Assembly: GCA_937926875.1 (NCBI GenBank) | Contig: CALBAX010000022.1 | Coordinates: forward strand, 1 to 64,000 | Source: an uncultured Desulfovibrio sp. | GTDB taxonomy: Bacteria > Desulfobacterota > Desulfovibrionia > Desulfovibrionales > Desulfovibrionaceae | Reading direction: 5' to 3' | DNA: 64,000 nucleotides | Part shown: positions 25,399 to 32,512 of the stretch, piece after piece | Layout: the number at the start of each line of letters is the position of its first letter | Numbering within the stretch: the stretch's first letter is position 1 | Made by a program: the position numbers and the translations under genes | Notes under the pieces: generated by a model | Told to the model about the DNA's origin: nothing | Database searches by the model: none | What the model saw: only the letters and a program-made list of their open reading frames with translations

Positions 25399-26601
25399 CT
25401 ATCCCTGGCCTTCCCACAGCCCGGACAGCACTGCAGCCGTGCGGGCCAGCAATTCTTCCGTATGGCGGGCAGTGAGGCCAAAACGCAGCAGGGCCTGCCC
25501 GCGCGGTACGGTGGGCCAGCGGGCCCCCAGCACCAGCACCCCGTTCCCGGCCAGACGGGCGGACAGACGGCGGCAGCGCGTCTCGTCGCCCACGGGCACG
25601 GACACAATGTGCGCATCACCCATGACCGGCAGCCCCCGTTCCGTGAGGGCCTGACGGAAAAAGGCCACGCGCGCGGCCAGCGTACGCCGTCGCTCTTCAA
25701 GGCGCGGCAGTTCTTCCACCAGCGCCAGCATGCAGGCCGCATGGGCGGGCGGCAGGGCCGTGCTGTGCATGATGGCCGAGGCCAGATGCTCGAACAGGGG
25801 CGTGAAGCCTTGGGGCAGCAGCAGGAAAGCGCCCCACAGGCCCAGGGATTTGCCCAGCGTGCCCACCACCAGATCGGCCGGGGCCCGGCCGCCGTCCCGC
25901 AGGGCCTGTGCGGCGCACAGGCCGCGTCCGCCGGGGCCCAGGGCCCCCAGGGCGTGGGCTTCGTCCACACAGAGGAAAAATCCGTACCGACGCCGCAGGG
26001 TCGCCATGCGTTCCAGATCGAGGGCCGCGCCGTCCATGCTGTACAGGGACTCGGCCATGACCACGGGCTGCGGCGCGTCCGGCGGCAGGGAGGACAGCAG
26101 GCGCTCCAGATGGTCGTAATCCAGATGGTTCCAGGCCCGGACGCGCGCGCCGGCCAGCGGCAGGGCCCGCATGACGCTGGCGTGACAGCGCCTGTCCACG
26201 AAGGCCTCCTGCCCCTGCTGGAGCAAGGTGGTCACGCAGGCCAGATTGGCCTGATAGCCGCTGGGCAGGAACAGACATTCCGCAAAGCCGAAGTAGTCGG
26301 CCACGGCCCGGCAGGCATGGTCAACCACATCGCTGCGGCCCCCGGCCAGACGCGAGGCCGAGGCCGACGGCGCATGGGCGGCAAAACAGGCAGCCACCCG
26401 TGCCTGCCAGTGCGGATCCCCGGCCAGGCCCAGACCGTCGTTGCTCATGAAGGAGATGTACTCCCGGCCGTCCCGCTGCAACAGCGGCCCGGCGGCGCCT
26501 CCGGCCATGGCGGCGCTGTCGCGGGCAAGGCCCAGACGGGCATCGGCACGCAGGCGGTCGTTCAGACAGTCATAAAGGCTTCGGCCTTGTGGGACAGGCA
26601 T
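25399..26601 (-). CDS. bioF: 8-amino-7-oxononanoate synthase-like alpha-oxoamine synthase
   Basis: The 400-residue PLP enzyme of the alpha-oxoamine synthase family condenses an acyl thioester with an amino acid and releases CO2. The core motifs are present: FLPSGYQANL, CVDEAHALGALGPGGRGL (Asp213, His216) and VVGTLGKSLG with the PLP lysine at residue 251. The best guess is BioF, which uses pimeloyl thioester and alanine for biotin, because the upstream genes form a carrier-bound fatty acid pathway. CqsA- or serine-palmitoyltransferase-like chemistry cannot be excluded. It is the last gene of the cluster; the ATG lies 40 bases inside the preceding gene with GGGAG upstream. No bioA, bioD or bioB lies nearby. 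Confidence 0.75.
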   Translation of the reverse strand: MPVPQGRSLYDCLNDRLRADARLGLARDSAAMAGGAAGPLLQRDGREYISFMSNDGLGLAGDPHWQARVAACFAAHAPSASASRLAGGRSDVVDHACRAVADYFGFAECLFLPSGYQANLACVTTLLQQGQEAFVDRRCHASVMRALPLAGARVRAWNHLDYDHLERLLSSLPPDAPQPVVMAESLYSMDGAALDLERMATLRRRYGFFLCVDEAHALGALGPGGRGLCAAQALRDGGRAPADLVVGTLGKSLGLWGAFLLLPQGFTPLFEHLASAIMHSTALPPAHAACMLALVEELPRLEERRRTLAARVAFFRQALTERGLPVMGDAHIVSVPVGDETRCRRLSARLAGNGVLVLGARWPTVPRGQALLRFGLTARHTEELLARTAAVLSGLWEGQG

Positions 26602-27035
26602 CGGTACAGCTCCCTGTAGCGGCTCTCCAGCAATTCACGGGAAAAAGCGGCATCATAGGGCACCAGCCCCACGCGCAGTTCCAGCTCCAGCGGCGGCAGG
26701 GGGCCGTCAGGCCCGCAAAGGCCCTGCACACGCACCAGCGATGCCGCCACACTGCTCCCCTGTGCCGTCACCTGCACGTCCAGCCGCGCCATGCCGGACA
26801 GGGGCCCGGCAGGCCACGGGGCGCGCTCCACGGACAACAGGAAGGCATGGCAGGAAAAATCCCGCGCCACGCGCTGTTGCAGGGCGGCCGCCTGTGCGGC
26901 GGCCTCCAGCACCTGCCAGAAGGGCACGCCCTCGCAGCGGCGCCAGGCAATGAGCCCCGGCGGGGACGACAGGGCCCGGGCCGCGTCCAGCAGCACGAAG
27001 GGCGACGGCGCCTTGAGGAAAAAATCCGTGTTCAT
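26562..27035 (-). CDS. Hotdog-like protein of the lipid cluster, unknown function
   Basis: The 157-residue protein starts on an ATGA overlap with the ketosynthase stop. FWQVLEAAAQAAALQQRV suggests the central helix and SGMARLDVQVTAQGSSVAASLVRVQG the sheet of a hotdog fold, as in dehydratases and thioesterases. I see no catalytic His/Glu pair. It may be a non-catalytic partner of the FabZ-like protein at 29690-30004, or a thioesterase. The placement between ketosynthase and oxoamine synthase points to processing of a carrier-bound acyl chain. Confidence 0.6.
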   Translation of the reverse strand: MNTDFFLKAPSPFVLLDAARALSSPPGLIAWRRCEGVPFWQVLEAAAQAAALQQRVARDFSCHAFLLSVERAPWPAGPLSGMARLDVQVTAQGSSVAASLVRVQGLCGPDGPLPPLELELRVGLVPYDAAFSRELLESRYRELYRCLSHKAEAFMTV

Positions 27036-28246
27036 GGCCGCAGCTCCACGGCAAGGGCGGCGTTCTGGCCACCGAAGCCGAAATTCTCCAGCAGGCCGCG
27101 GGAGGAAGGGAAAGGACGGGGCTCCCGCACGAAGTCGAGACGGGCGGAACAGGGCTGTTCCAGATGACGCACAGGGGGCATCCTGCCATCACGCCAGGCA
27201 GCCAGCGCACAGCACAATTCCAGCGCGCCGCAGGCCGAGGAGCCGTGCCCCAGCCAGGATTTGAAAGCCATGACGGCCGGGCCGCCGGGGACATCGGCCA
27301 GCAGGCGTTCCCACAGCAGGCACTCGGCCTGATCATTGAGCTGCGTGCCCGTACCGTGGGCCGAAAGCCAGCCCAGCCCGGCGGCATCAAGGCCCGCTTC
27401 GTCCAGGGCGTCCCGCACGGCCAGCTCGGCCCATGTGCCCCGGGCTTCGGGCGCGGTCAGGCTCTCGGCATCCACGGACGCCCCGTAGCCCAGGACCTCC
27501 GCGTGGACATGCGCCCCCCGGGCCTGTGCCGACGACAGGCTCTCCAGCACGAAGGCCGCGCCACCCTCACCGGGCACGAAACCGTCCCTCCTCATGTCGA
27601 AGGGACGCGGGCCCGCACCGGGCGCGCACAGGCTGAGGGCGCGGGCCTTGTGATAGCCCAGCAGGCCGCCCAGCGAGAGGCGGCTGTCCCCGGCCGCGAC
27701 CAGCACAACGTCGGCCAGCCCGGAACGTATGCGCCGCCAGCCTTCGCCCAGGGCCTGCAGGTCCGATGCGCAGGCCGCGTTGACGGTCAGGGCCTCGCCA
27801 TGACAATGGGCGAAACGCGCCAGGGCCCCGGCGGCGGTATTGGGCAGCCAGCGCAGCAGCCAGAGCGCGCCCAGCGTCGTGGTATCCTGCGGGGGCAGGC
27901 CTGGCTCGCCGGTGACGTCCAGCATGGGGCCCACGGCCGCGACGATCTGCGAACGGACAGGCAGGCCCGCTTCCAGCCCGGCATCGCGCAGGGCACGCAG
28001 GCCCGAAAGGACAGCCATCCGGCTGCTCCGGTTCAGGTAATGACGATGCCGCCAGCCTTCGAACTGCTGCCGGGCCTCGTCCTGGCCCCAGTCTTCCGCC
28101 GGGCAGACGGAAAGCCCTTCCAGAGCACCGGAGGCCCGGAAGGAATCACGGCCCTCGCGCAGGCTGCGGGCCACGCTGTCCAGATCATGGCCCAGCGCCG
28201 TGCAGCAGCCCGCACCGCTGATGACGACCCGCTCAGGCACGGCCAT
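27032..28246 (-). CDS. Beta-ketoacyl-ACP synthase (KAS II type)
   Basis: The 404-residue condensing enzyme has the full Cys-His-His set: Cys159 in VNAACASDLQAL, His297 in SAHGTGTQLND and His334 in KSWLGHGSSACG, with Lys329. It therefore can decarboxylate malonyl-ACP and extend an acyl chain. The TACSSS-like nucleophile motif is altered to NAACASD, so the specificity may differ from housekeeping FabF. The final LENFGFGGQNAAL is typical. Its start shares one base with the carrier-protein stop (TGATG), and its stop overlaps the next start. Confidence 0.88.
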   Translation of the reverse strand: MAVPERVVISGAGCCTALGHDLDSVARSLREGRDSFRASGALEGLSVCPAEDWGQDEARQQFEGWRHRHYLNRSSRMAVLSGLRALRDAGLEAGLPVRSQIVAAVGPMLDVTGEPGLPPQDTTTLGALWLLRWLPNTAAGALARFAHCHGEALTVNAACASDLQALGEGWRRIRSGLADVVLVAAGDSRLSLGGLLGYHKARALSLCAPGAGPRPFDMRRDGFVPGEGGAAFVLESLSSAQARGAHVHAEVLGYGASVDAESLTAPEARGTWAELAVRDALDEAGLDAAGLGWLSAHGTGTQLNDQAECLLWERLLADVPGGPAVMAFKSWLGHGSSACGALELCCALAAWRDGRMPPVRHLEQPCSARLDFVREPRPFPSSRGLLENFGFGGQNAALAVELRP

Positions 28247-28644
28247 CAGGCCCCCTGCCGTGTGGCGTCGAGGGCCTGCTCCACCCAGCGGGCGATGTCG
28301 CCCAGGGTCAGGGGCGATTGCAGGGCCATGCCGTCAGCATCCGTATAATAGGCAGCCAGCTGCTGCCGCCGCGCCTCGTCCAGATGGCTGTAATGCTCGC
28401 GCAAAAAGGCGGCCGCATCCGGGGCACCGGCCAGCTGGTAGCGCAGGGAACGCAGGAAGGCGCGCTCCTCGTCCACAAAGATATGGAAGGTGGCGCCCAG
28501 CTGCACGCTCACTTCCAGCAGGTCGATGGATTCACAGGGCAGATCCTGCATGAGCAGGGTATCGTCGCTCAGGGTCGCGGCATCGCGCTCGAACAAGCGG
28601 GCCACGATCTCGCGCACCTTGCGGCTGATCTCGTCGTATCGCAT
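28246..28644 (-). CDS. Acyl carrier protein-like protein
   Basis: The 132-residue protein has an ACP N-terminal half: an amphipathic helix (ISRKVREIVARLF) and DLPCESIDLLEV, where Ser39 is the likely phosphopantetheine site although the usual DSL is changed to ESI. After the helix II region there is an insertion of about 50 residues (YQLAGAPDAAAFLREHYSHL) before a last LTLGDIARWVEQAL helix. At 132 residues it is longer than a normal ACP (about 80). The ATG at 28644 overlaps the reductase stop (TGATG); a GTG 3 bases earlier is an alternative. Confidence 0.75.
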   Translation of the reverse strand: MRYDEISRKVREIVARLFERDAATLSDDTLLMQDLPCESIDLLEVSVQLGATFHIFVDEERAFLRSLRYQLAGAPDAAAFLREHYSHLDEARRQQLAAYYTDADGMALQSPLTLGDIARWVEQALDATRQGA

Positions 28645-29372
28645 CACAGCTCCGGGAGTTTGAGGGCCCCGAGGCCCCCGTCAAGGGTCACCACGCTGCC
28701 ATTGATGGCCGCAGCCTCCGCCGACAGCAGGAAGCACAGGCCCGGCAGCACGTCGTCCGGGCCAAGGCAGCGCCCGGCGGGCATGGCACGGGCCACCTGC
28801 CCGTGGCGGGAAAGAAATTCGTGTCCGCGTCCGGCATCCAGCCAGCTCAGACGGGCGGAACAGGCGCTGAGGCCGCGTCCGGCCAGCTCCACGCCGAGAC
28901 TGCGGTACAGGCCCTCACCGGCCAGCTTGGCCGCGGCGTACCAGCCCTGCCCGGGCGACGGCCGCTGCGCGGCACTGGACGAGACAAAGACACAACGGCC
29001 GAAACGGCGGGCCAGCATGGCCCGGCTCACGGCACGCAGGCAGCGGGCCCGCAGGGCGATGTCATCATCAGCCCAGCGTTCTATGGCCTCAGGCACCACC
29101 ATGGCCACCAGCTGTTCGAAACGGGAATGCAGCAGATCCGCCAGATGCCCCACCGGCTGGCCCAGCAGGGCTTCACAGCGGGCGGGCAGGGTCTCGGGAT
29201 CGGCAAGGACAAGGGCAGGCAGGCCGTCTTGCGCACAGCGGACGCAGCCGGCATCGTCACGGCAAACACAGCAGACCTGCGCGCCTTCGGCACGCAAGGC
29301 CAGCGCCAGGGCACGGCCCAGCTCGCTGCTGCCGCCAAGGATGAGGACAGAACCATGGAACGTCAATCGCAT
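28644..29372 (-). CDS. Short-chain dehydrogenase/reductase (ketoacyl reductase-like)
   Basis: This 242-residue Rossmann enzyme has the NADP-binding start VLILGGSSELGRALALAL, the serine region CVFVSSSAAQRP, the catalytic YAAAKLAGEGLYRSL (YxxxK) and the C-terminal INGSVVTLDGGLGAL. This fits FabG-type reduction of a 3-ketoacyl-ACP. The middle part (about residues 60-110) is unusual, with LLGQPVGHLADLLH. No ribosome site precedes the ATG at 29372; a CACTAT -10-like element lies exactly where it would make the mRNA start at the ATG. Upstream in-frame ATGs run through unlikely sequence. Confidence 0.8.
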   Translation of the reverse strand: MRLTFHGSVLILGGSSELGRALALALRAEGAQVCCVCRDDAGCVRCAQDGLPALVLADPETLPARCEALLGQPVGHLADLLHSRFEQLVAMVVPEAIERWADDDIALRARCLRAVSRAMLARRFGRCVFVSSSAAQRPSPGQGWYAAAKLAGEGLYRSLGVELAGRGLSACSARLSWLDAGRGHEFLSRHGQVARAMPAGRCLGPDDVLPGLCFLLSAEAAAINGSVVTLDGGLGALKLPEL

Positions 29373-29574
29373 GGCCGCATAGTGAAAAAAAAGCGGCCCG
29401 GGCGCAAGGCCCTGCCGCATGCGGCCTGCACCAGGCCATGGACAGGCCGGAGTAAGGCCTGAAGATGCGCCGGACATGAGGCCCATCGGGCCATCCGGCA
29501 TCGCCATCACGACAGCACCGGGGTTCCGGCAGCCTCGCGCACCCGTTGCGCATCACACGGCCCGGCAGTGAGCA

Positions 29575-29700
29575 GAGGAATTTTTTGGGGGAAACTGGGG
29601 AGCCGGAAGAGGAAAGAAAGGCGCTTTTGCCCAAAAGCGTCCCTCGCCCCTCCGGGGACTCCCCCCAAAAAATCGGGCCTGCCTTTACCTCACTCCAGCA
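29575..29700 (-). repeat. Intergenic hairpin repeat, family 1 relative C
   Basis: Long inverted repeat with outer arms GATTTTTTGGGGGGAGT and its imperfect complement, and an inner core CGCTTTTGGGCAAAAGCG. It separates the FabZ-like gene from the reductase and may stop part of the transcription, making two units of the cluster. The tail is less similar than in copies A, B and D. The rest of the gap 29373-29574 shows only a weak promoter before the reductase. Confidence 0.6.
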
Positions 29701-30004
29701 AGAACACGGCTTCCGCCAGACAGGCACCGCCGTGCAGCAGGCGGCAGCGGACTTCCGAAGGCAGGGCGTCCCCCTTGCTCCCAGGTTCCATACGGCACAG
29801 CAGCCCGCTGTCGGGCAGGACGAAATGGCGGAAGCGCGCCCGGCGCACGGCGCAGGCACGGCGGGACGGGAAGGCATCTTCCACGGCCCGGCGCATGGCT
29901 TCCAGCAGGCAGGAACCGGGCACACGGGGCGCACCGGGAAAATGCCCGTCCAGCAAAGGTGCGTGGCCGGGAAAGCGCAGCACAGCCTCCAGGGGCGGCA
30001 TCAT
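29690..30004 (-). CDS. FabZ/FabA-like 3-hydroxyacyl-ACP dehydratase
   Basis: This 104-residue hotdog protein contains LLDGHFPGAPRVPGSCLLEAMRRAV, close to the FabZ active-site sequence HFPGxPIxPGVLMIEAMAQ, with the catalytic histidine at residue 21. It is about 40 residues shorter than FabZ, ending right after the last hydrophobic strand. It should dehydrate 3-hydroxyacyl-ACP in the same pathway as the reductase and ketosynthase. Its start overlaps the stop of the preceding gene (ATGA). The short length may mean it needs the other hotdog protein of the cluster. Confidence 0.75.
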   Translation of the reverse strand: MMPPLEAVLRFPGHAPLLDGHFPGAPRVPGSCLLEAMRRAVEDAFPSRRACAVRRARFRHFVLPDSGLLCRMEPGSKGDALPSEVRCRLLHGGACLAEAVFLLE

Positions 30005-30813
30005 TCGCCCCAGAGCAGGTGCAGGGGCCCGGCCGGAGCCAGCTTTTCCAGCGGGATGAAGACGCGCTGCGCCCCGGCGGCCCAGGGGGCCACCTGATAG
30101 GGCTGGAAATAGACGCGCACCCCGCCGGGCACCAGGGCCAGGGCGGAGAAATTGTCGGCCACGGGCTCGGTACCGTCGCGGATCATGCTGTCCACCCGGC
30201 CGCCCCCCAGACGGGTGGCGAGCTCCTTTCTGGATACAGCAGACATGATCTCCACGGCCTTGTCCACATTTTCGAAGATGTCCACCAGCCCCAGGCGCTG
30301 GCCGGAAATCAGGCTGTAGGTCAGCGGGATCACGTCCAGGTTGCCGTGCGCGCCGCCGGTGTAGGTCCAGATCTCAAAGACGATGCTCAGGGCATTGGCC
30401 GAGGGACGCGTCAGGGTATAGGAGCCCATGAGCTCGCAAGGGGGGCGATCCAGTTGCTCCAGCTCAAGGGATCTCTGCGCCAGTTCGACTTCGAAGGTCG
30501 AGGCGATGCGCTCCACCCAGCCGGCCACGTCGCGGTCGATGTCCTTGCGGCCCAGCATGGGGTAGGTGACGGTGATGTCCGGCTTGCCCGGCCGGGAAAC
30601 GCGGCGGAGGTTGCAATCCGTGACGGAGACGGGGGCGAGGGCAGGCTCGGGGCGTGAATCGGCCAGCATGGTACCGTGCCCGTGCGCAGCGCCGGCAGTG
30701 GGACACAGGTCAGGAGACAGCGCAAAGCACGACAGCAGGGCCGCCAGCGCGAGCAGGCGGCCGGGCCGGCACGAGGTCCCCGGCAGGTGACGAAGATTTC
30801 CAGAGCTGAACAT
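30001..30813 (-). CDS. Secreted RsiV/DUF3298-like protein
   Basis: The 270-residue exported protein has a signal peptide (RLLALAALLSCFALSPDLCPTAGA). A DUF4163-like first half with ITVTYPMLGRKDIDRDVAGWV follows, then a DUF3298 half with IVFEIWTYTGGAHGNL and PLTYSLISGQRLGLVDIF. That domain pair occurs in RsiV, lysozyme-binding proteins and PdaC-type proteins. The function here is unknown; it may sense or bind cell wall material. The ATG at 30813 follows GGGGGAT; the ATG at 30816 is possible. It is the first gene of the lipid cluster and overlaps the FabZ-like gene, so it is co-transcribed with it. Confidence 0.78.
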   Translation of the reverse strand: MFSSGNLRHLPGTSCRPGRLLALAALLSCFALSPDLCPTAGAAHGHGTMLADSRPEPALAPVSVTDCNLRRVSRPGKPDITVTYPMLGRKDIDRDVAGWVERIASTFEVELAQRSLELEQLDRPPCELMGSYTLTRPSANALSIVFEIWTYTGGAHGNLDVIPLTYSLISGQRLGLVDIFENVDKAVEIMSAVSRKELATRLGGGRVDSMIRDGTEPVADNFSALALVPGGVRVYFQPYQVAPWAAGAQRVFIPLEKLAPAGPLHLLWGE

Positions 30814-30866
30814 CATATCCCCCAAAGGGCAGAAAAAAAGAGGACGCGGCATGGTACCGCAAGCTG

Positions 30867-30895
30867 CTTGTAGAGGGCTCCTGCGGCCTTGTCAA
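30867..30895 (-). promoter_or_regulatory. Sigma-70 promoter of the lipid cluster
   Basis: Minus-strand -35 TTGACA (perfect) and -10 TACAAG at 17-base spacing, giving a leader of about 47 bases before the ATG at 30813. I see no BirA-type palindrome. Confidence 0.7.
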
Positions 30896-30907
30896 GCCTT
30901 GCAGGAC

Positions 30908-30958
30908 CAAATAAAAGGCCGGTCGCCCCGCCCTGTGCGGACAGGGGGAAGACCGGCC
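30908..30958 (-). terminator. Terminator of the cation exchanger gene
   Basis: GGCCGGTC pairs with GACCGGCC, with an inner CCCCTGT/ACAGGG pairing; on the minus strand TTTTATTT follows. Confidence 0.85.
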
Positions 30959-30992
30959 CTACGACGCCTTTCCGCCAGACAGGGGAAAGCAG

Positions 30993-32234
30993 CTAATGAT
31001 GCTCGATAGCCCGGACCTTGACGTGGAAGCCGTAGCGCAGCTCGGCCACCAGACGCCAGTGGCGCAGCAGGAGCAGGGCCGCCAGGATCAGATAGGTCCA
31101 GGCGTAGAAATTGTGCAGGCGCAGCGGGTCGTGGGCCAGGCCCAGCAGGGCTTCCAGCTGTACGTCATAGAAGGGCGAGAGCAACTGGGCCAGAAAGAGC
31201 ACCAGCAGGGCCGCTGCCTCGCGCAGGCCCAGGCGCAGATCCAGCAGCAGGGCCACAGCGAAGATGGACTGGCCGGCCGTGAGGAAGATCTCCTGGAACT
31301 GGTGCGGATCGAGGTTGATGGGGGCGGTGCCGCCGGACGACACGGCGTAGACGCCGGGGATCATGCCCACCAGCAGGGTCCACTGGTTGAGCTTGGAGGA
31401 CAGCAGGCTGCCCAGGGCCAGGCCGGCGTTGCCGCGGAAGGCGAACATCAGGGCCACGATGAATTCCGGCGCTTCGGAAGCGATGGGCGCCAGCCACTGC
31501 ACCAGCAGGAATTCGTTGATGCCCAGGATCTTGCCGCTGGCCACCAGGCTTTCGCTGAAGGGCTCGGCATTGAACAGGATCACCAGGGCCGCGAACAGGA
31601 ACAGACCGGCCACGGAACGCATGCGGGCGGGACGCGAGAGCCGGGCCAGGGTGGCCGCCGGGCCTTCGGGCTCCTCTTCCTCGCAAGGACGGCGGGCGAT
31701 GATGCACATGTAGCCCACATAGATGCCCAGGAAGATCACGCCGTCGAACAGGGTCAGGGAGCCCTTGAGCGGGATCAGCAGGGCGTAGAGGGTGGCCAGG
31801 CCCAGGAAAAGGACGTCGGTGCGCTTTTCCTCGTGCAGGGCCACATAATTGTGGAAGCGGCCCGCGAAGATCAGCACGATGGCCGTCCAGCCGATACCGA
31901 TGAGCAGCCGGTTGGCGCCCGTCATATTGGCGATGGCGTAATGCGAGTAGGCACTTTCGGGATGCTGGCCCGCCATCCAGGTAAAGTACATGTCCACGGC
32001 GTATTCGGGCAGCACGGCGATGAAGGCCACCACGGCCACGGCCACGGCCTGGGGGATGTCGAGCTGGGCTACTTCACAAGCCCAGGTCAGCAGGAAGGAC
32101 GCGCCCAGGATGGCCAGGCCGGCCAGCACGGCCACCAGCATGGGGGAAACGTCCGCCGGGGCAAGGCGCAGGGCCAGGCCCGGCAATGTCATGAGGATAG
32201 CCAGAAGATAGGGACGCAGGTCGCGCAAAGACAT
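30993..32234 (-). CDS. CaCA-family cation exchanger, probable Mn2+/Ca2+ exporter
   Basis: The 413-residue inner-membrane protein has about 11 hydrophobic segments and the two inverted Na/Ca-exchanger alpha repeats. One is around AVLPEYAVDMYFTW...ANMTGANRLLIGIGW (residues about 90-130). The other is APIASEAPEFIVALMFAFRGNAGLALGSLLSSKLNQW (about 250-290), with the acidic residues that bind cations. The family exchanges Ca2+ or other divalent metal for H+ or Na+. The Mn-sensing riboswitch in its leader argues that manganese export is its physiological task. The ATG has AAGGAG at 6-base spacing. It is monocistronic. Confidence 0.88.
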   Translation of the reverse strand: MSLRDLRPYLLAILMTLPGLALRLAPADVSPMLVAVLAGLAILGASFLLTWACEVAQLDIPQAVAVAVVAFIAVLPEYAVDMYFTWMAGQHPESAYSHYAIANMTGANRLLIGIGWTAIVLIFAGRFHNYVALHEEKRTDVLFLGLATLYALLIPLKGSLTLFDGVIFLGIYVGYMCIIARRPCEEEEPEGPAATLARLSRPARMRSVAGLFLFAALVILFNAEPFSESLVASGKILGINEFLLVQWLAPIASEAPEFIVALMFAFRGNAGLALGSLLSSKLNQWTLLVGMIPGVYAVSSGGTAPINLDPHQFQEIFLTAGQSIFAVALLLDLRLGLREAAALLVLFLAQLLSPFYDVQLEALLGLAHDPLRLHNFYAWTYLILAALLLLRHWRLVAELRYGFHVKVRAIEHH

Positions 32235-32263
32235 GGCGGTCTCCTTGGCGTGTTTTGGGGTTG

Positions 32264-32403
32264 CACATAAAAAAAGACCTTGGCTGCATGCAGTCATGCG
32301 GCCAAGGTCTCACTTGTCGGCAGGGCCAACGGCAGCACCAGACGTGATGTCAGGCTGTTGATGCTGCCAGGGTCTCACGGACCCAGTTACTCCCCTCAGG
32401 TGC
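32264..32403 (-). promoter_or_regulatory. yybP-ykoY (Mn2+) riboswitch with terminator
   Basis: Read on the minus strand, the leader begins with GAGGGGAGTAACTGGG and has ATCAACAGCCTGACAT in the middle. It ends GTGAGACCTTGGCC, the conserved loop and 3' elements I know for the yybP-ykoY class. The last element is part of a stem (AGACCTTGGC / GCCAAGGTCT, 32275-32310) followed by seven T's. Metal binding to the aptamer would compete with this terminator and turn the exporter on. Confidence 0.75.
32268..32310 (-). terminator. Expression-platform terminator of the riboswitch
   Basis: A 10-bp perfect outer stem and an inner GCATG / CATGC pairing are followed by TTTTTTT on the minus strand. It lies 33 bases before the exporter ATG, so it is a leader terminator and not a gene end. 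Confidence 0.85.
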
Positions 32404-32407
32404 GCTA

Positions 32408-32436
32408 AAGATAGCCGTCCTCCCCTTGGCTGTCAA
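32408..32436 (-). promoter_or_regulatory. Sigma-70 promoter of the riboswitch leader
   Basis: -35 TTGACA (perfect) and -10 TATCTT, 17 bases apart; the start falls at about 32401, directly at the 5' edge of the aptamer. Confidence 0.85.
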
Positions 32437-32476
32437 GCCCGCACCGCCTTTCCCGCCCTGCGTCCGCTCCCCCGGA

Positions 32477-32505
32477 TTGCAGGGCAGATGCCTCTCTGCT
32501 ATGAG
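32477..32505 (+). promoter_or_regulatory. Sigma-70 promoter, possibly leaderless
   Basis: -35 TTGCAG and -10 TATGAG at 17-base spacing. The expected transcription start is 32512 or 32513, on the ATG of the zinc-ribbon gene. Confidence 0.5.
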
Positions 32506-32512
32506 TAGCGTC

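Noticed and set aside
30814..30900. BirA operator controlling the bioF-like cluster
   Set aside because: No long spaced palindrome of the biotin-operator kind is visible near the promoter.
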